Assembly: GCF_036010325.1 (NCBI RefSeq)
Contig: NZ_CP108549.1
Coordinates: forward strand, 7,254,001-7,318,000
Direction: 5' to 3'
DNA: 64,000 bases
From: Streptomyces sp. NBC_01210
GTDB taxonomy: Bacteria > Actinomycetota > Actinomycetes > Streptomycetales > Streptomycetaceae
The first letter of the stretch is position 1. The number at the start of each line of letters is the position of its first letter. Below the pieces are notes generated by a model. The model had not been told where the DNA came from and made no database searches. It worked only from the letters and a program-made list of their open reading frames with translations. A program made the translations under genes and the position numbers. Shown one piece after another: positions 37,843-48,431 of the stretch.

Positions 37843-38334
37843 ATGGCCGAGCACGCCCCGGCAGCACAGGAGTTGGCAGCTGCGGTCGCCGCCATGGTCT
37901 CGTTCCAGCAGGTCACCCAACAGGCCGACGCCAAGGCCGGAACGATGGTCACCGTGCACGTCGGCCTCGCGGCCGTCGTCGCCACGAAGGTCGGTCAGAT
38001 CGGCGCCCCGGCGCCGACCGAGCCGCTGGCCGTACTCTTCTGGCTCGCCACTTTCGCGTACGTGCTCAGCTTCACCGTATCGGGATACCTGCTCGTCCAG
38101 GTGATCCGCCCGCGTACCGGGCGGCACTCGGCACCGAACCGGTTCTCACTGGACATCGCCGACCACTCCGGCGCGGTCGGCGAGCAGTTGGCTGCCCAGG
38201 CATGGGCGACGGCGGACGCCATCGCCCGGATCGCCGCACTCAAGAACGGCTATACGGCCCGCGCCGTCAGCTGGGTCGCCGCCATGGTCGTGGCGGCGGC
38301 GGTATGGCTGGTGCTGGCCGGGGCGACGCGCTGA
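37843..38334 (+). CDS. Pycsar-type transmembrane effector (PycTM-like)
   Basis: 163 residues. An N-terminal helix carries FQQVTQQADAKAGTMVTV, the A-D-x-K-A signature of the Pycsar effector family, followed by helices at about 36-52 (VHVGLAAVVATKVG), 63-87 (VLFWLATFAYVLSFTVSGYL) and 140-160 (AVSWVAAMVVAAAVWLVLAG), with the NRFSLDIAD segment and an IARIAALKNGYTARA helix between. Known members open or disrupt the membrane when a cyclic pyrimidine nucleotide is made on infection. Directly downstream of the cyclase-like gene, as in Pycsar pairs. Confidence 0.75.
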   Translation: MAEHAPAAQELAAAVAAMVSFQQVTQQADAKAGTMVTVHVGLAAVVATKVGQIGAPAPTEPLAVLFWLATFAYVLSFTVSGYLLVQVIRPRTGRHSAPNRFSLDIADHSGAVGEQLAAQAWATADAIARIAALKNGYTARAVSWVAAMVVAAAVWLVLAGATR

Positions 38335-39033
38335 GCGGCGGAGCGCCCCAGTCCGTACCGGCGATCCGGCTGAGTTCGGGGACGTCCCGCACCAGGATCC
38401 GCCTGTACCCGGTCTCTATGACCCGATGCTCGCGGAGCGACCGTAACACCCTGTGTACGCTCGGCTCGGAGGCCCCGACCAGCGCCGCCAGCTCCGGTTG
38501 GGTGAGGGACACCCCGATCGAGATCCCGACCTCGCAGGGCCGGCCGTACACCCGGGTCAGTTCCCCCAGCACCCGGGCCACCCGGGTCCCCACCGCGCAA
38601 CTCCCGAACTCCTGTCGCCGACGTGTCGCCCAGCGCAGCTTCGCCGCCACGGCGCGCATCACTGCCTGAGCGGCGTCGTCGTACAGCGCAAGGGACGCGA
38701 GAAAGTCCTGGCGGCTTATCAGCTTTGCCGTGCCCGCCCCGGCGGCCACGACTGTGGCTACGCGCGGCTGCGCGTCAAAACAGGCCAGCTCACCTCTCGG
38801 TCGTCCTCCGTGGTGGCCAGCACCTTGAACCAGCCGCTCAGCAGCAGGAAGACGTGCGAGCCGTACTCACCCTCGCGCAGCAGCCGTTCACCCCCGTCGA
38901 AGCGCATCGGTCGCCCGAGCCGGATCATGTGGTCACGCGTCTCCACCGAGAGTCCACCCAGAAGGCTGGTTGCCGGCCAGCGAGCTTCCCCCGGCCGCGG
39001 AGCGGGCCCTTTGCGAGCAGCGGTTGACGTCAT
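38267..39033 (-). pseudogene. Crp/Fnr family regulator, disrupted by an internal out-of-frame deletion
   Basis: The 5' part encodes a cyclic-nucleotide-binding domain (LGRPMRFDGGERLLREGEYG, VFLLLSGWFKVLATTEDDRE), then goes out of frame and stops at 38758. The 3' part continues in another frame with DAQPRVATVVAAGAGTAKLI and a Crp-type winged helix (LTQPELAALVGASEPSVHRV). Roughly a dozen residues (the usual V-G-D-L-V-G region) are lost at the join near 38786. Its tail overlaps the end of the effector gene by 68 bases. It may once have sensed the cyclic nucleotide of the neighbouring operon. Confidence 0.8.
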
Positions 39034-39500
39034 GGACAGGCCCTTCGAATCGCTGTTCGTTTTCGGCCAAGATGCCGCCTGTTGCACATTATGTGCGTGC
39101 CCGTTGGGCCCCGCTCAGAGGTTGGGTGTTTTGGTGTGACTTTTCGGTCGGGGTCGTCCGCCACACACATGACGTGATAGAGGGCGTCGGGTTCCGTTGT
39201 CGCCTCTCGTTGAGGGGTGGCTGCGCGGCGTTCCGGATCTGCCGGCCGTCAGGCGCCACAACGGGGTGGGAGACCCCAGCCTGCCGCGCAGCGGATCGCC
39301 GGGCGGGAGGGCGCCGCCCGCATCGGCCGGCCGAAGGTCGATCTCGTCCTGGACGAGGCGGAGCGGGCCCGGTTGACCCGGTGGGCGAGGCGGGCGAAGG
39401 CAGCGCAGTTCCTGGCGCTGCGCGCGAAGATCGTGCTGCGCTGTGCGGAGGGTGGGACGAACAGACGGGCCGCGACCGACCTCGACAGGGCAAGCATTGC
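39034..39500. other. Intergenic region with a transposase relic
   Basis: Contains the promoter side of the broken crp/fnr gene and, from about 39310, a fragment of an IS630-type transposase (separate entry). The 39090-39216 part has TTTTGGTGTGACTTTTCGG-like lower-GC sequence and no gene. Confidence 0.5.
39310..39485 (+). mobile_element. IS630-family transposase N-terminal fragment
   Basis: Reads GRPKVDLVLDEAERARLTRW, then AKAAQFLALRAKIVLRCAEG, the start of IS630-type helix-turn-helix transposases, and stops matching after the NRRAATDL helix. The DDE catalytic part is absent. It directly abuts the 3' end of the fur gene, so a past insertion/deletion event reshaped this junction. Confidence 0.7.
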
Positions 39501-39911
39501 CTAGGCGCAGGAGGGGCACAGCCCGCGGTAGGTGACCTCGACCTCGGACACTGTGAAGCCGAACCGTTCCTCCGCAGGGAGGTCGGTCAGTGGATTGCCG
39601 GTCGGGTGGACATCGCGGACGGTGCCGCAGTTGGAGCACACCAGGTGCTGGTGCGGGTGGTGTGCGTTGGGGTCGTAACGCTTGGCGCGGCCGTCGGTGG
39701 AGACCTCTATGACCTCACCGAGGGAGACCAACTCGCCCAGGGCGTTGTAGACGGTCGCCCGGGAGATCTCGGGCAGCCGCTGTACCGCGCGGGCGTGCAC
39801 CTCGTCGGCCGTGAGATGCACGTGGTCGCCGTCGAGGACCTCCGCAACGACACGCCGCTGGGAGGTCATCCGCCAGCCACGCCCTCGCAGTCGCTCCAGC
39901 AGGTCACTCAT
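39501..39911 (-). CDS. Fur family regulator (CatR/PerR-like)
   Basis: 136 residues, complete. Winged helix with DNA-recognition helix EISRATVYNALGELVSLGEV; metal site HHPHQHLVCSNCGTVRDV; C-terminal CPSC gives the second CxxC of the structural zinc site. Resembles the peroxide-sensing CatR/PerR branch rather than iron Fur. Divergent from the furA-katG unit; its usual neighbour in Streptomyces is a catalase gene, so it may act on katG. Confidence 0.9.
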   Translation of the reverse strand: MSDLLERLRGRGWRMTSQRRVVAEVLDGDHVHLTADEVHARAVQRLPEISRATVYNALGELVSLGEVIEVSTDGRAKRYDPNAHHPHQHLVCSNCGTVRDVHPTGNPLTDLPAEERFGFTVSEVEVTYRGLCPSCA

Positions 39912-39999
39912 ATCGGTTCACCTATTCAGGTTCGGTGGGATACCCGAAGTTTACTGGTGGACATCCGGGTTCCGATTGGATAGGGGTTTGGCGCACTTC

Positions 40000-40027
40000 T
40001 TGACTTGGACTCTGTCCATTGTAGGAT
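40000..40027 (+). promoter_or_regulatory. furA-katG promoter with palindromic operator
   Basis: TTGACT and TAGGAT, spaced 16 bases, form a good vegetative promoter. Between them is the palindrome TGGACTCTGTCCA (40006-40018), well placed for a Fur-type repressor to block transcription; FurA/FurS autoregulation of furA-catalase-peroxidase operons is established in Streptomyces. Confidence 0.65.
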
Positions 40028-40035
40028 CGGTTCCG

Positions 40036-40473
40036 GTGATAGCCAAGGGGCAGGAAGACTCCAGTACAGACAGGAGACAGAGACGTGACGGGACCACCGC
40101 CGCGGAGCTGCACGGTGCCGGCCTGCGGGTGACGGCCGCCCGCGTCGCGCTGCTCGAGACCGTCCGGGACGGTGACCGCCTCGGTGTCGAGGCGATTGCC
40201 TCCGGGGTGCGCGATCGCGTGGGCCATATCTCCCTTCAAGTCGTGTGTGAGGCCCTCCACGCGCTCACCGTGGCGGGACTCGTACGCCGCATCGATCCGG
40301 CCGGCAGCCCGGCCCGGTTCGAGGGACGCCTCGTGTCGTCGCTGACGTCGACTGCGCGGTCGGGGGGGGGCACCTGTCTGACCGCGTTCGACGACCACGG
40401 CTTCTCGATCGACGAGGCCGAGGTCATCTACTGGGGCCTGTGCCCCGACTGTTCCACCGCCCGCAGTTTCTGA
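40036..40473 (+). pseudogene. furA: Decayed furA upstream of katG
   Basis: Clear FurA sequence (ELHGAGLRVTAARVALLETV, GVEAIASGVRDRVGHISL, IDEAEVIYWGLCPDC) but damaged in two places. The best start, GTG at 40085 with an AGGAG eight bases upstream, is out of frame with the body. The segment that should hold the HHxxxCxxC metal site is missing: after FEGR only a few codons remain, and the next FurA stretch, VADVDCAVG, is visible in another frame (40338-40364) before the frame is restored at a run of eight G. An open frame persists from GTG 40036, but the product could not bind metal normally. Confidence 0.75.
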
Positions 40474-40482
40474 GCACCATGA

Positions 40483-42738
<2,256 letters not shown>

Positions 42739-42742
42739 TCGT

Positions 42743-42780
42743 GACGTCCAGGTCGGCCCCCGCCGGCCGACCTGGACGTC
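42743..42780. terminator. katG terminator
   Basis: GACGTCCAGGTCGGC and its exact complement GCCGACCTGGACGTC, with an 8-base loop, begin four bases after the katG stop. Very stable. Confidence 0.85.
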
Positions 42781-42850
42781 CTTGACCGCTCCGCAGCTCC
42801 GGCACACCAGGTGATGATCGGGCAGGCCCGCAGCCCGGGCCCTGGCCGGC
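42760..42850 (-). pseudogene. Fur-family C-terminal fragment
   Basis: On the minus strand just after katG the reading AGLPDHHLVCRSCGAVKDVQ is an unmistakable Fur metal-site segment (HHxxxCxxC), with no Fur sequence before or after it. It is a relic of another fur gene and partly overlaps the katG terminator. Confidence 0.6.
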
Positions 42851-43011
42851 CGGCCGGGAGGACGTGAACGGCGGCCGTGGCCCGGCAGCCGACCTTGGAT
42901 TCGCGCGGCTGCGGCGGGCCCTGGGCCCGCTTGCCGGGCCGCGTCGGCGGCGCCCGCAGCTCGGGTCGCCGCCGGCGGCGAATCCGCCGCGTGGGTTTAA
43001 CCCCGCCGAAG

Positions 43012-45828
43012 TCAGGTGCCGGCCAGCAGAACCTCCAGCGCCATCGCCGTGTCCGGATGGCGGCCTACCAGCGCCGCGCCCTGCGGGCCGGCATCCGCCG
43101 TCTCCCACGTCCCGTCGCAGCCCAGCAGTCTCGCCACCGCGTCGCACGTCGCGGGGTGGGCAGCGAGCAGCGTGCCACCTCGGCTGCCGTCCGTGCGCCC
43201 AGCCGGATACACGGCTTCCGGCTGCGTCCGCCACGGCGGCGTCCACTCGTCCAGCACTGCTAGCCGACCGGGGAAGATCCGTCCGGCCTCACGGATGAGC
43301 AGCGGCGCCAGCTCGGTGCCACCCGATCGCAGGGTGGTGATCAGGGTCGGCAGCCACGGCAGGAGCACCGGGTCCGGCAGCCGTCCGAACGCGTTCGACA
43401 CCGCTTCCACGACGAAGTCGGTGAGGCCTGGGACGGGCTCCAAGGCGTGTACGAAGCCGCTGAGGTAGCGCGGATAGGCGGGCACCACCAAGGGGTTGCC
43501 CAGCAGTTCGTCACACCTCGCCCGAAGGTCCGCGCGGGAGAGGTGCCCGAGCTGCGTCTGGGCCGCCCACAGCAGCGCCGTCTTCGACTGGTCCTGTGGA
43601 TGCGACTGGGCGACCGCCAGCTCCAGTTGGGTCCGGTCGCAGCCCAACGACAGCGCCAGGCTCTCCATGCTGAACAAGAAGCCCAGCATCGCCGCCACTT
43701 GGCGGACGGTGGCGTCGTCGTCGGTGAACGCCGTCGGCAGCAGGGTGCAGTAGTGCGCGTATCCGGTCTTGACGAAGGACTCGATCCACGGCGGCAGTAC
43801 CGGCTCGCTGGTGCGGTAGTACGCCAGCAGCCGCCGCACCCGGCGCAGGACCTCCGGTGCGCCGTCGACGCTGCGTTCGGCCGACAGCACTTCCAGGGCG
43901 CGTGTGCCCAGCTCGTCGGCGAGCCGGCGGCTGCGCAGGTACAGCGTCGCGTCCTCGACGGCTTCCAGGACGGTTGCCGCGGTGGCCTGCGGGCCGTACG
44001 CCGTGCGGCGCAGGCGCTGTTCCAGGACCTGCTCGATGCTGACGCCCTCGTAGCCGAGCTCGATGAGCGCCCGCTGGTGGGTGCCCAGCGCAAGGTCCCA
44101 CGACTCCTGGATGGGGCGCTCGCCGAGCCTCCGCTCGCCCATGATGGGCCGCGCGGCGCCCTGCGGCATCAGGTAGCGCAGCATCCACAGCACGTCGGAG
44201 CACTGCCCCAGTTCCGGCCGGGAGGCGATGTCCAGCAACGCCCGTTGCACACCGCGCTGCTGGAGTTTGAGGTTCAGCGGCGCGAGCCGGTCGTGCACGT
44301 CGCGGGCCAGGGGTGGCAGCGCCTCGTAGCCGACTTGGCCTGTCCTGTCGCCGCCCATCATGATCTCCACGAGGCGGCGCACGTCGCGCCGGCCGGGCAC
44401 GGTGTCCTTCTCGATACAGGTGACGGCCGCGTCCTGGAAGTCGTACGGTGTCGGCTTGGCCCGGTCACGCATGCCGGCCAGCAGGATCGACGTCTCGAAC
44501 ACCGCGATGGCGTCGGCGGTGGAGGCGAGGTAGCCGTTGCGGCGCGCGGCGCGCACGATCTCCACCGACCAGCCGAGCAGTTCGGTCTCGTCCAGCCGGT
44601 CCAGGACGGGCGGTTGCTGCAGGAAGCCGGTCAGCTTGTCGGAGGGCGGGACCGCCGGTACGGGAGCCACCGCGGCCGCGGTCTTCTTGGCCTTCGATTT
44701 CTTCGCGCCCGCCTGTCCCGCCAGGCGGTACGGCTCCACGCGCGTGCGCCTGACGTTCTTCGCCCAGACCGTCGCGGCGATCGACACCGAGCCGGCGGCC
44801 AGGCCGAACTGCGCCTCGATCGCCGTGTGGCTGGACGGAATCAGGCCGTGCTGCCACTTGGTGGCACTGCGCGGGCTGATCTCGAAGGTGTCGGTGCCAC
44901 GGACGCCGAACTCCGCGACACGGCTGGCCGCGTGGAAGGCGCCGCAGATGTAGAGGCAGTCCGCGGGATCGGTGCCGGTCGCGGCCAGGTGCTGGCGCAT
45001 CCTGGTCCACATGTAGCGCTCGCGGTCCTCGTCCACGTCCACTCGATGGGGGTCGCCGGGTGCGAGGCGCCGGAAGAGGCTGCCGATCAGGAGCATGACC
45101 TGCCGGTAGGTGTCGTGGTCGCTGTCGCCGAGCGGCAGTTCGACGTACTGGTGCCACCACTCCGACCAGTGCCGCACCCTGCCGTGACGCAGCAGGTGTT
45201 CCTCCAGTTCGGCGAAGCGCGGCCGCAGGTCGCCGATCCCCACGCCGACCGCGTCGCCGTGCAGCGCGGCCTCCTCCTCGGCGGGCGGTGCGTCCGACAC
45301 CCCTGGATCAGCGCCGAGCTCGGCCGGGTCGTCGGGGTGTCTCCCGCGCGCGTCCCACTGGTAGACGTGGTCCGAGGAACGGTCGACGAGGACCAGTTCG
45401 ACGCCCGGGGTGTCCAGCGCGTAGGCGATCGCCTGGTACTCGGCCGAGGCCTCGGTGATCGGCGCGACCACCGACAGCGGAGACCACTCGGCCGGGAAGC
45501 CGTCGACCTCGGTCGCGAACGCCTGAACCGCCACCGGGAGCCTGCAGTTGCGCAGTTCGGTCAGCAGCGGCGCCATGTCCTCGCACAGCTCGAGGTACAC
45601 GACCTTCGGCTGCTTCTCCCGCAAGCGGCGTGCCATCGCGAGCGCCGAGGCGGGCGAGTGGTGACAGACGGGGAAGATCTCCAGTGGCTCGCCCACCGCG
45701 CGGTCGACGTCCTCGACGAGGCCGAGGAGGATGCCCTCCAGTGCGCCGGGCCCGTCGGCGAACGTCGCTGCGGCCTCCTGCAGCTGCGCGCGCAGCGCTT
45801 CGAAGGTCCCCTCGTGCGTACCGCTCAT
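43012..45828 (-). CDS. DUF5682 family protein (MoxR/VWA system)
   Basis: 938 residues. The N-terminal third has a conserved pattern (EIFPVCHHSPASALAMARRL, VVYLELCEDMAPLLTEL, LYICGAFHAASRVAEFG) resembling a TraB/EreA-like hydrolase core, and the rest is helical. The family is a regular partner of MoxR-type ATPase and VWA genes, but no biochemical role is known to me. ATG overlaps the ATPase stop (4 bases). A Lys/Ala-rich linker near residue 395 divides it. Last gene of the five-gene operon. Confidence 0.82.
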   Translation of the reverse strand: MSGTHEGTFEALRAQLQEAAATFADGPGALEGILLGLVEDVDRAVGEPLEIFPVCHHSPASALAMARRLREKQPKVVYLELCEDMAPLLTELRNCRLPVAVQAFATEVDGFPAEWSPLSVVAPITEASAEYQAIAYALDTPGVELVLVDRSSDHVYQWDARGRHPDDPAELGADPGVSDAPPAEEEAALHGDAVGVGIGDLRPRFAELEEHLLRHGRVRHWSEWWHQYVELPLGDSDHDTYRQVMLLIGSLFRRLAPGDPHRVDVDEDRERYMWTRMRQHLAATGTDPADCLYICGAFHAASRVAEFGVRGTDTFEISPRSATKWQHGLIPSSHTAIEAQFGLAAGSVSIAATVWAKNVRRTRVEPYRLAGQAGAKKSKAKKTAAAVAPVPAVPPSDKLTGFLQQPPVLDRLDETELLGWSVEIVRAARRNGYLASTADAIAVFETSILLAGMRDRAKPTPYDFQDAAVTCIEKDTVPGRRDVRRLVEIMMGGDRTGQVGYEALPPLARDVHDRLAPLNLKLQQRGVQRALLDIASRPELGQCSDVLWMLRYLMPQGAARPIMGERRLGERPIQESWDLALGTHQRALIELGYEGVSIEQVLEQRLRRTAYGPQATAATVLEAVEDATLYLRSRRLADELGTRALEVLSAERSVDGAPEVLRRVRRLLAYYRTSEPVLPPWIESFVKTGYAHYCTLLPTAFTDDDATVRQVAAMLGFLFSMESLALSLGCDRTQLELAVAQSHPQDQSKTALLWAAQTQLGHLSRADLRARCDELLGNPLVVPAYPRYLSGFVHALEPVPGLTDFVVEAVSNAFGRLPDPVLLPWLPTLITTLRSGGTELAPLLIREAGRIFPGRLAVLDEWTPPWRTQPEAVYPAGRTDGSRGGTLLAAHPATCDAVARLLGCDGTWETADAGPQGAALVGRHPDTAMALEVLLAGT

Positions 45829-46937
45829 GACAGGGTGGCGATCGCGTCGCGGCCGCCCTCCAGGAACTCCGGCCAGGACCCGCCCTCTTCCTTGCTGCGC
45901 GGCTCGACCACGCCATGCAGGTACTTGTTGAGGATGGCCAAGTCCTCGGGCTCGCGCCGGGCCAGTGACCCGACGAGCGACGAGGCCAGCGTGTGGGCGG
46001 TCAGCGCGCGCTCGCCGAAGAAATTGCCGTGCAGGATCGCGTCCTCGAGCACGCCTATCTGTTCGGCGGTGGACAGCGCCGACTCCAGCTTCTCGTCGTC
46101 GCTGCCGGCCGCGGCCGCCGAGGCGCGCAGGTCGGCGAAGCTCTGCAGCAGCACGTCGAGCAGCGTCGGCGGCACGTCCAGCTCGATCTGGTGGCGGCGC
46201 AGCAGTTCCTCGGTACGGAAGCGGACGATCTCCGCCTCGCTCTTCTTGTTCGTCACCACCGGGATGCGGACGAAGTTGAAGCGGCGCTTGAGCGCCGAGG
46301 ACAGGTCGTTGACGCCGCGGTCACGGCTGTTGGCGGTGGCGATGATCGAGAAGCCGGGCTTGGCGAAGACGATGTTCTCGCTGTCCAGTTCGGGAACCGA
46401 GATGTACTTCTCCGACAGGATCGAGATCAACGCGTCCTGGACGTCGCTGGTGGAGCGGGTGAGTTCCTCGAAACGGCCGATCGCGCCGCTCTCCATCGCC
46501 GTCATGATCGGCGAGGGGATCATCGACTCCCGCGACTGGCCCTTGGCGATGACCATGGACACGTTCCAGGAGTACTTGATGTGGTCCTCGGTGGTGCCGG
46601 CCGTGCCCTGCACGACCAGCGTGGAGTTGCGGCAGATCGCGGCGGACAGCAGCTCGGCCAGCCAGCTCTTGCCGGTGCCGGGGTCGCCGATGAGCAGCAG
46701 GCCGCGGTCGGAGGCCAGCGTGACGATGGAGCGCTCGACGAAACTGCGGTCTCCGTACCACTTCTGCGAGATCTCCCGGTCCAGACCGTCGGAGCGCTCG
46801 GAGCCCAGGACGAACAGCCGGACCATCTTCGGGGACAGTCGCCAGGAGAAGGGCTTGGGGTTGTCGTCGATGGACTCCAGCCAGTCCAGTTCCTCGGCGT
46901 ACTTGATCTCGGCAGGGGCGCGCAACATGTCGGACAT
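45825..46937 (-). CDS. MoxR-type AAA+ ATPase
   Basis: 370 residues. Walker A GDPGTGKS at 84-91, sensor 1 Asn in IIATANSRDRG (N203), Arg finger in SALKRRF. The Walker B position reads AIGRFEEL (E157/E158), where most AAA+ proteins have hydrophobics then D-E, so the metal Asp is replaced by Glu. It probably remodels a client with the VWA protein 12 bases upstream, as MoxR/VWA pairs do. Could act as a chaperone or as the switch of a conflict system. Confidence 0.88.
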   Translation of the reverse strand: MSDMLRAPAEIKYAEELDWLESIDDNPKPFSWRLSPKMVRLFVLGSERSDGLDREISQKWYGDRSFVERSIVTLASDRGLLLIGDPGTGKSWLAELLSAAICRNSTLVVQGTAGTTEDHIKYSWNVSMVIAKGQSRESMIPSPIMTAMESGAIGRFEELTRSTSDVQDALISILSEKYISVPELDSENIVFAKPGFSIIATANSRDRGVNDLSSALKRRFNFVRIPVVTNKKSEAEIVRFRTEELLRRHQIELDVPPTLLDVLLQSFADLRASAAAAGSDDEKLESALSTAEQIGVLEDAILHGNFFGERALTAHTLASSLVGSLARREPEDLAILNKYLHGVVEPRSKEEGGSWPEFLEGGRDAIATLS

Positions 46938-46949
46938 GACAGTGCCTTT

Positions 46950-48431
46950 CTAAGCGAGGAACGTCTTGAGTTCGTGGACGAGCTTGCGGATGTGGCCGGA
47001 GATCACCGGCGTACCGAGGTCCTTGAAGCGCTCCCTGAACCACGGGTTGACACTGCCGCGGCCGGAGCTGGTCACCGAGCCGACCGGGATGAACTTGGCT
47101 CCGGAGCGGTGAATGGCGGCCATGCTCTCGAACAGCGGCTCGGTCTGCCATTCGTAGAAGTCGGAGATCCACACCACAACGGTGTTGCGCGGCTCGGCGA
47201 TCTTCGGCTGGGCCAGTGCCATGGCGACTGTGCCGTCGGTGCCGCCCCCGAGGTTGGTGCGCAGCAGGCTCTCGAAGGGGTCGTGCACCCACGGCGTGAG
47301 GTCGAGCGCCTGTGTGTCGTACGCGATCAGGTGGACGTCCACCTTCGGCAGCCCGGCGAAGATCGACGCCAGGATGGTGCAGTTCACCATCGAGTCGACC
47401 ATCGAGCCCGACTGGTCCACGACGACGATCAGCCGCTGGGGCGTCGTCTTGCGTGCGGTGTGCCGGTAGTAGAGGCGGTCGACGTACAACCGCTCCTCCT
47501 CCGGGCTCCAGTTGGTGAGGTTCTTCCAGATCGTGCGGTCGAGGTCGAGGTTGCGGAACACCCGCTTGGGCGGGACGGAGCGGTCCAGGGCGCCTACCGT
47601 GGTCTTCTCCACCTGGGTGCGCAGCACTTCGGCGACCTCGTCGACGAAACGGCGGATCAGGGCCTTGGCGTTGGCCAGGGCCACGCCCGAGAGGTTGTTC
47701 TTGTCCCGCAGCAGCTGCTCGATCAGCGACATGCTCGGGGTCAGCTGCGAGGCCAGTTTGGGGTCGGCCAGCACCTCGCGCAGGTGCATCCGCTTGACGA
47801 GATCGGCCTCGATGGCGCCGAGTTCCGGGCCGATCGCCGGAATCAGCCGACTGAGATCGGGCGTCGTGCCCAGGCCGCCGGTGCCGGTCGGGCTGGCACC
47901 CGGTCCCGCGGCGCCCCGCCCGGAACCTCCGCCTGCGCGGCCACCGCGCAGCTCGCCCGGCTTGCAGCCGAGCGCACGCTCCAGCCAGCCCGCGTCGGAC
48001 TGCCAGCGCGCCAGCTGTCCGGCGGTGACTGTGCCGGAGTCGGTGGCGAAGACGTTGAGCAGCACCTTCGACACCAGCGCCGCGCGCCGTACTTCGGCGG
48101 CCCGGTCGCGGGCACCGTCGGCGGCGTCGGGGTCGGGGGCGGGCGCCATCAGACCGTCGAACTCGGCGGCCAGTTCCGGGTGGCGCTGCACGATCGAGTC
48201 GACGGAGGCCTGCGGGTCCAGCAGCGCGGACGGCAGACCGATGTCCTCGACGACGGCGAGGCTCGCCGATTCCAGCGTGGCCTGCTCCTCGTGGTCGAAG
48301 AGGCGGGCGAGGAGCCGCCAGTACAGGGCCTGACGACGGTTGTCGTGGGGGTCCACCTGGGGGTTCTGCGGGTTCGTATGGTCGGCCGATTGCTCGGTTT
48401 CGGTCGTTTGCCCGGTCGTGTGGTCCGTCAT
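46950..48431 (-). CDS. VWA domain protein (MoxR partner)
   Basis: 493 residues. The C-terminal von Willebrand A domain has the MIDAS motif DQSGS at 339-343, with LGGGTDGTVAM and WISDFYEW giving the other metal loops. The N-terminal half is helical, with a Gly-rich linker near 162-190. Start at the ATG overlapping the upstream gene's stop (ATGA). It would couple the AAA ATPase to a ligand or substrate through a metal ion. Confidence 0.88.
   Translation of the reverse strand: MTDHTTGQTTETEQSADHTNPQNPQVDPHDNRRQALYWRLLARLFDHEEQATLESASLAVVEDIGLPSALLDPQASVDSIVQRHPELAAEFDGLMAPAPDPDAADGARDRAAEVRRAALVSKVLLNVFATDSGTVTAGQLARWQSDAGWLERALGCKPGELRGGRAGGGSGRGAAGPGASPTGTGGLGTTPDLSRLIPAIGPELGAIEADLVKRMHLREVLADPKLASQLTPSMSLIEQLLRDKNNLSGVALANAKALIRRFVDEVAEVLRTQVEKTTVGALDRSVPPKRVFRNLDLDRTIWKNLTNWSPEEERLYVDRLYYRHTARKTTPQRLIVVVDQSGSMVDSMVNCTILASIFAGLPKVDVHLIAYDTQALDLTPWVHDPFESLLRTNLGGGTDGTVAMALAQPKIAEPRNTVVVWISDFYEWQTEPLFESMAAIHRSGAKFIPVGSVTSSGRGSVNPWFRERFKDLGTPVISGHIRKLVHELKTFLA

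Noticed and set aside
38267..38749. Standalone DNA-binding protein from the 3' half of the crp/fnr locus
   Set aside because: It begins inside the conserved fold, with no ribosome binding site, and its missing half lies just upstream in another frame; a broken gene explains it better.
43447..46953. 1168-codon open frame antisense to the DUF5682 and AAA genes
   Set aside because: Covers two well-supported minus-strand genes; composition is typical of antisense shadows.
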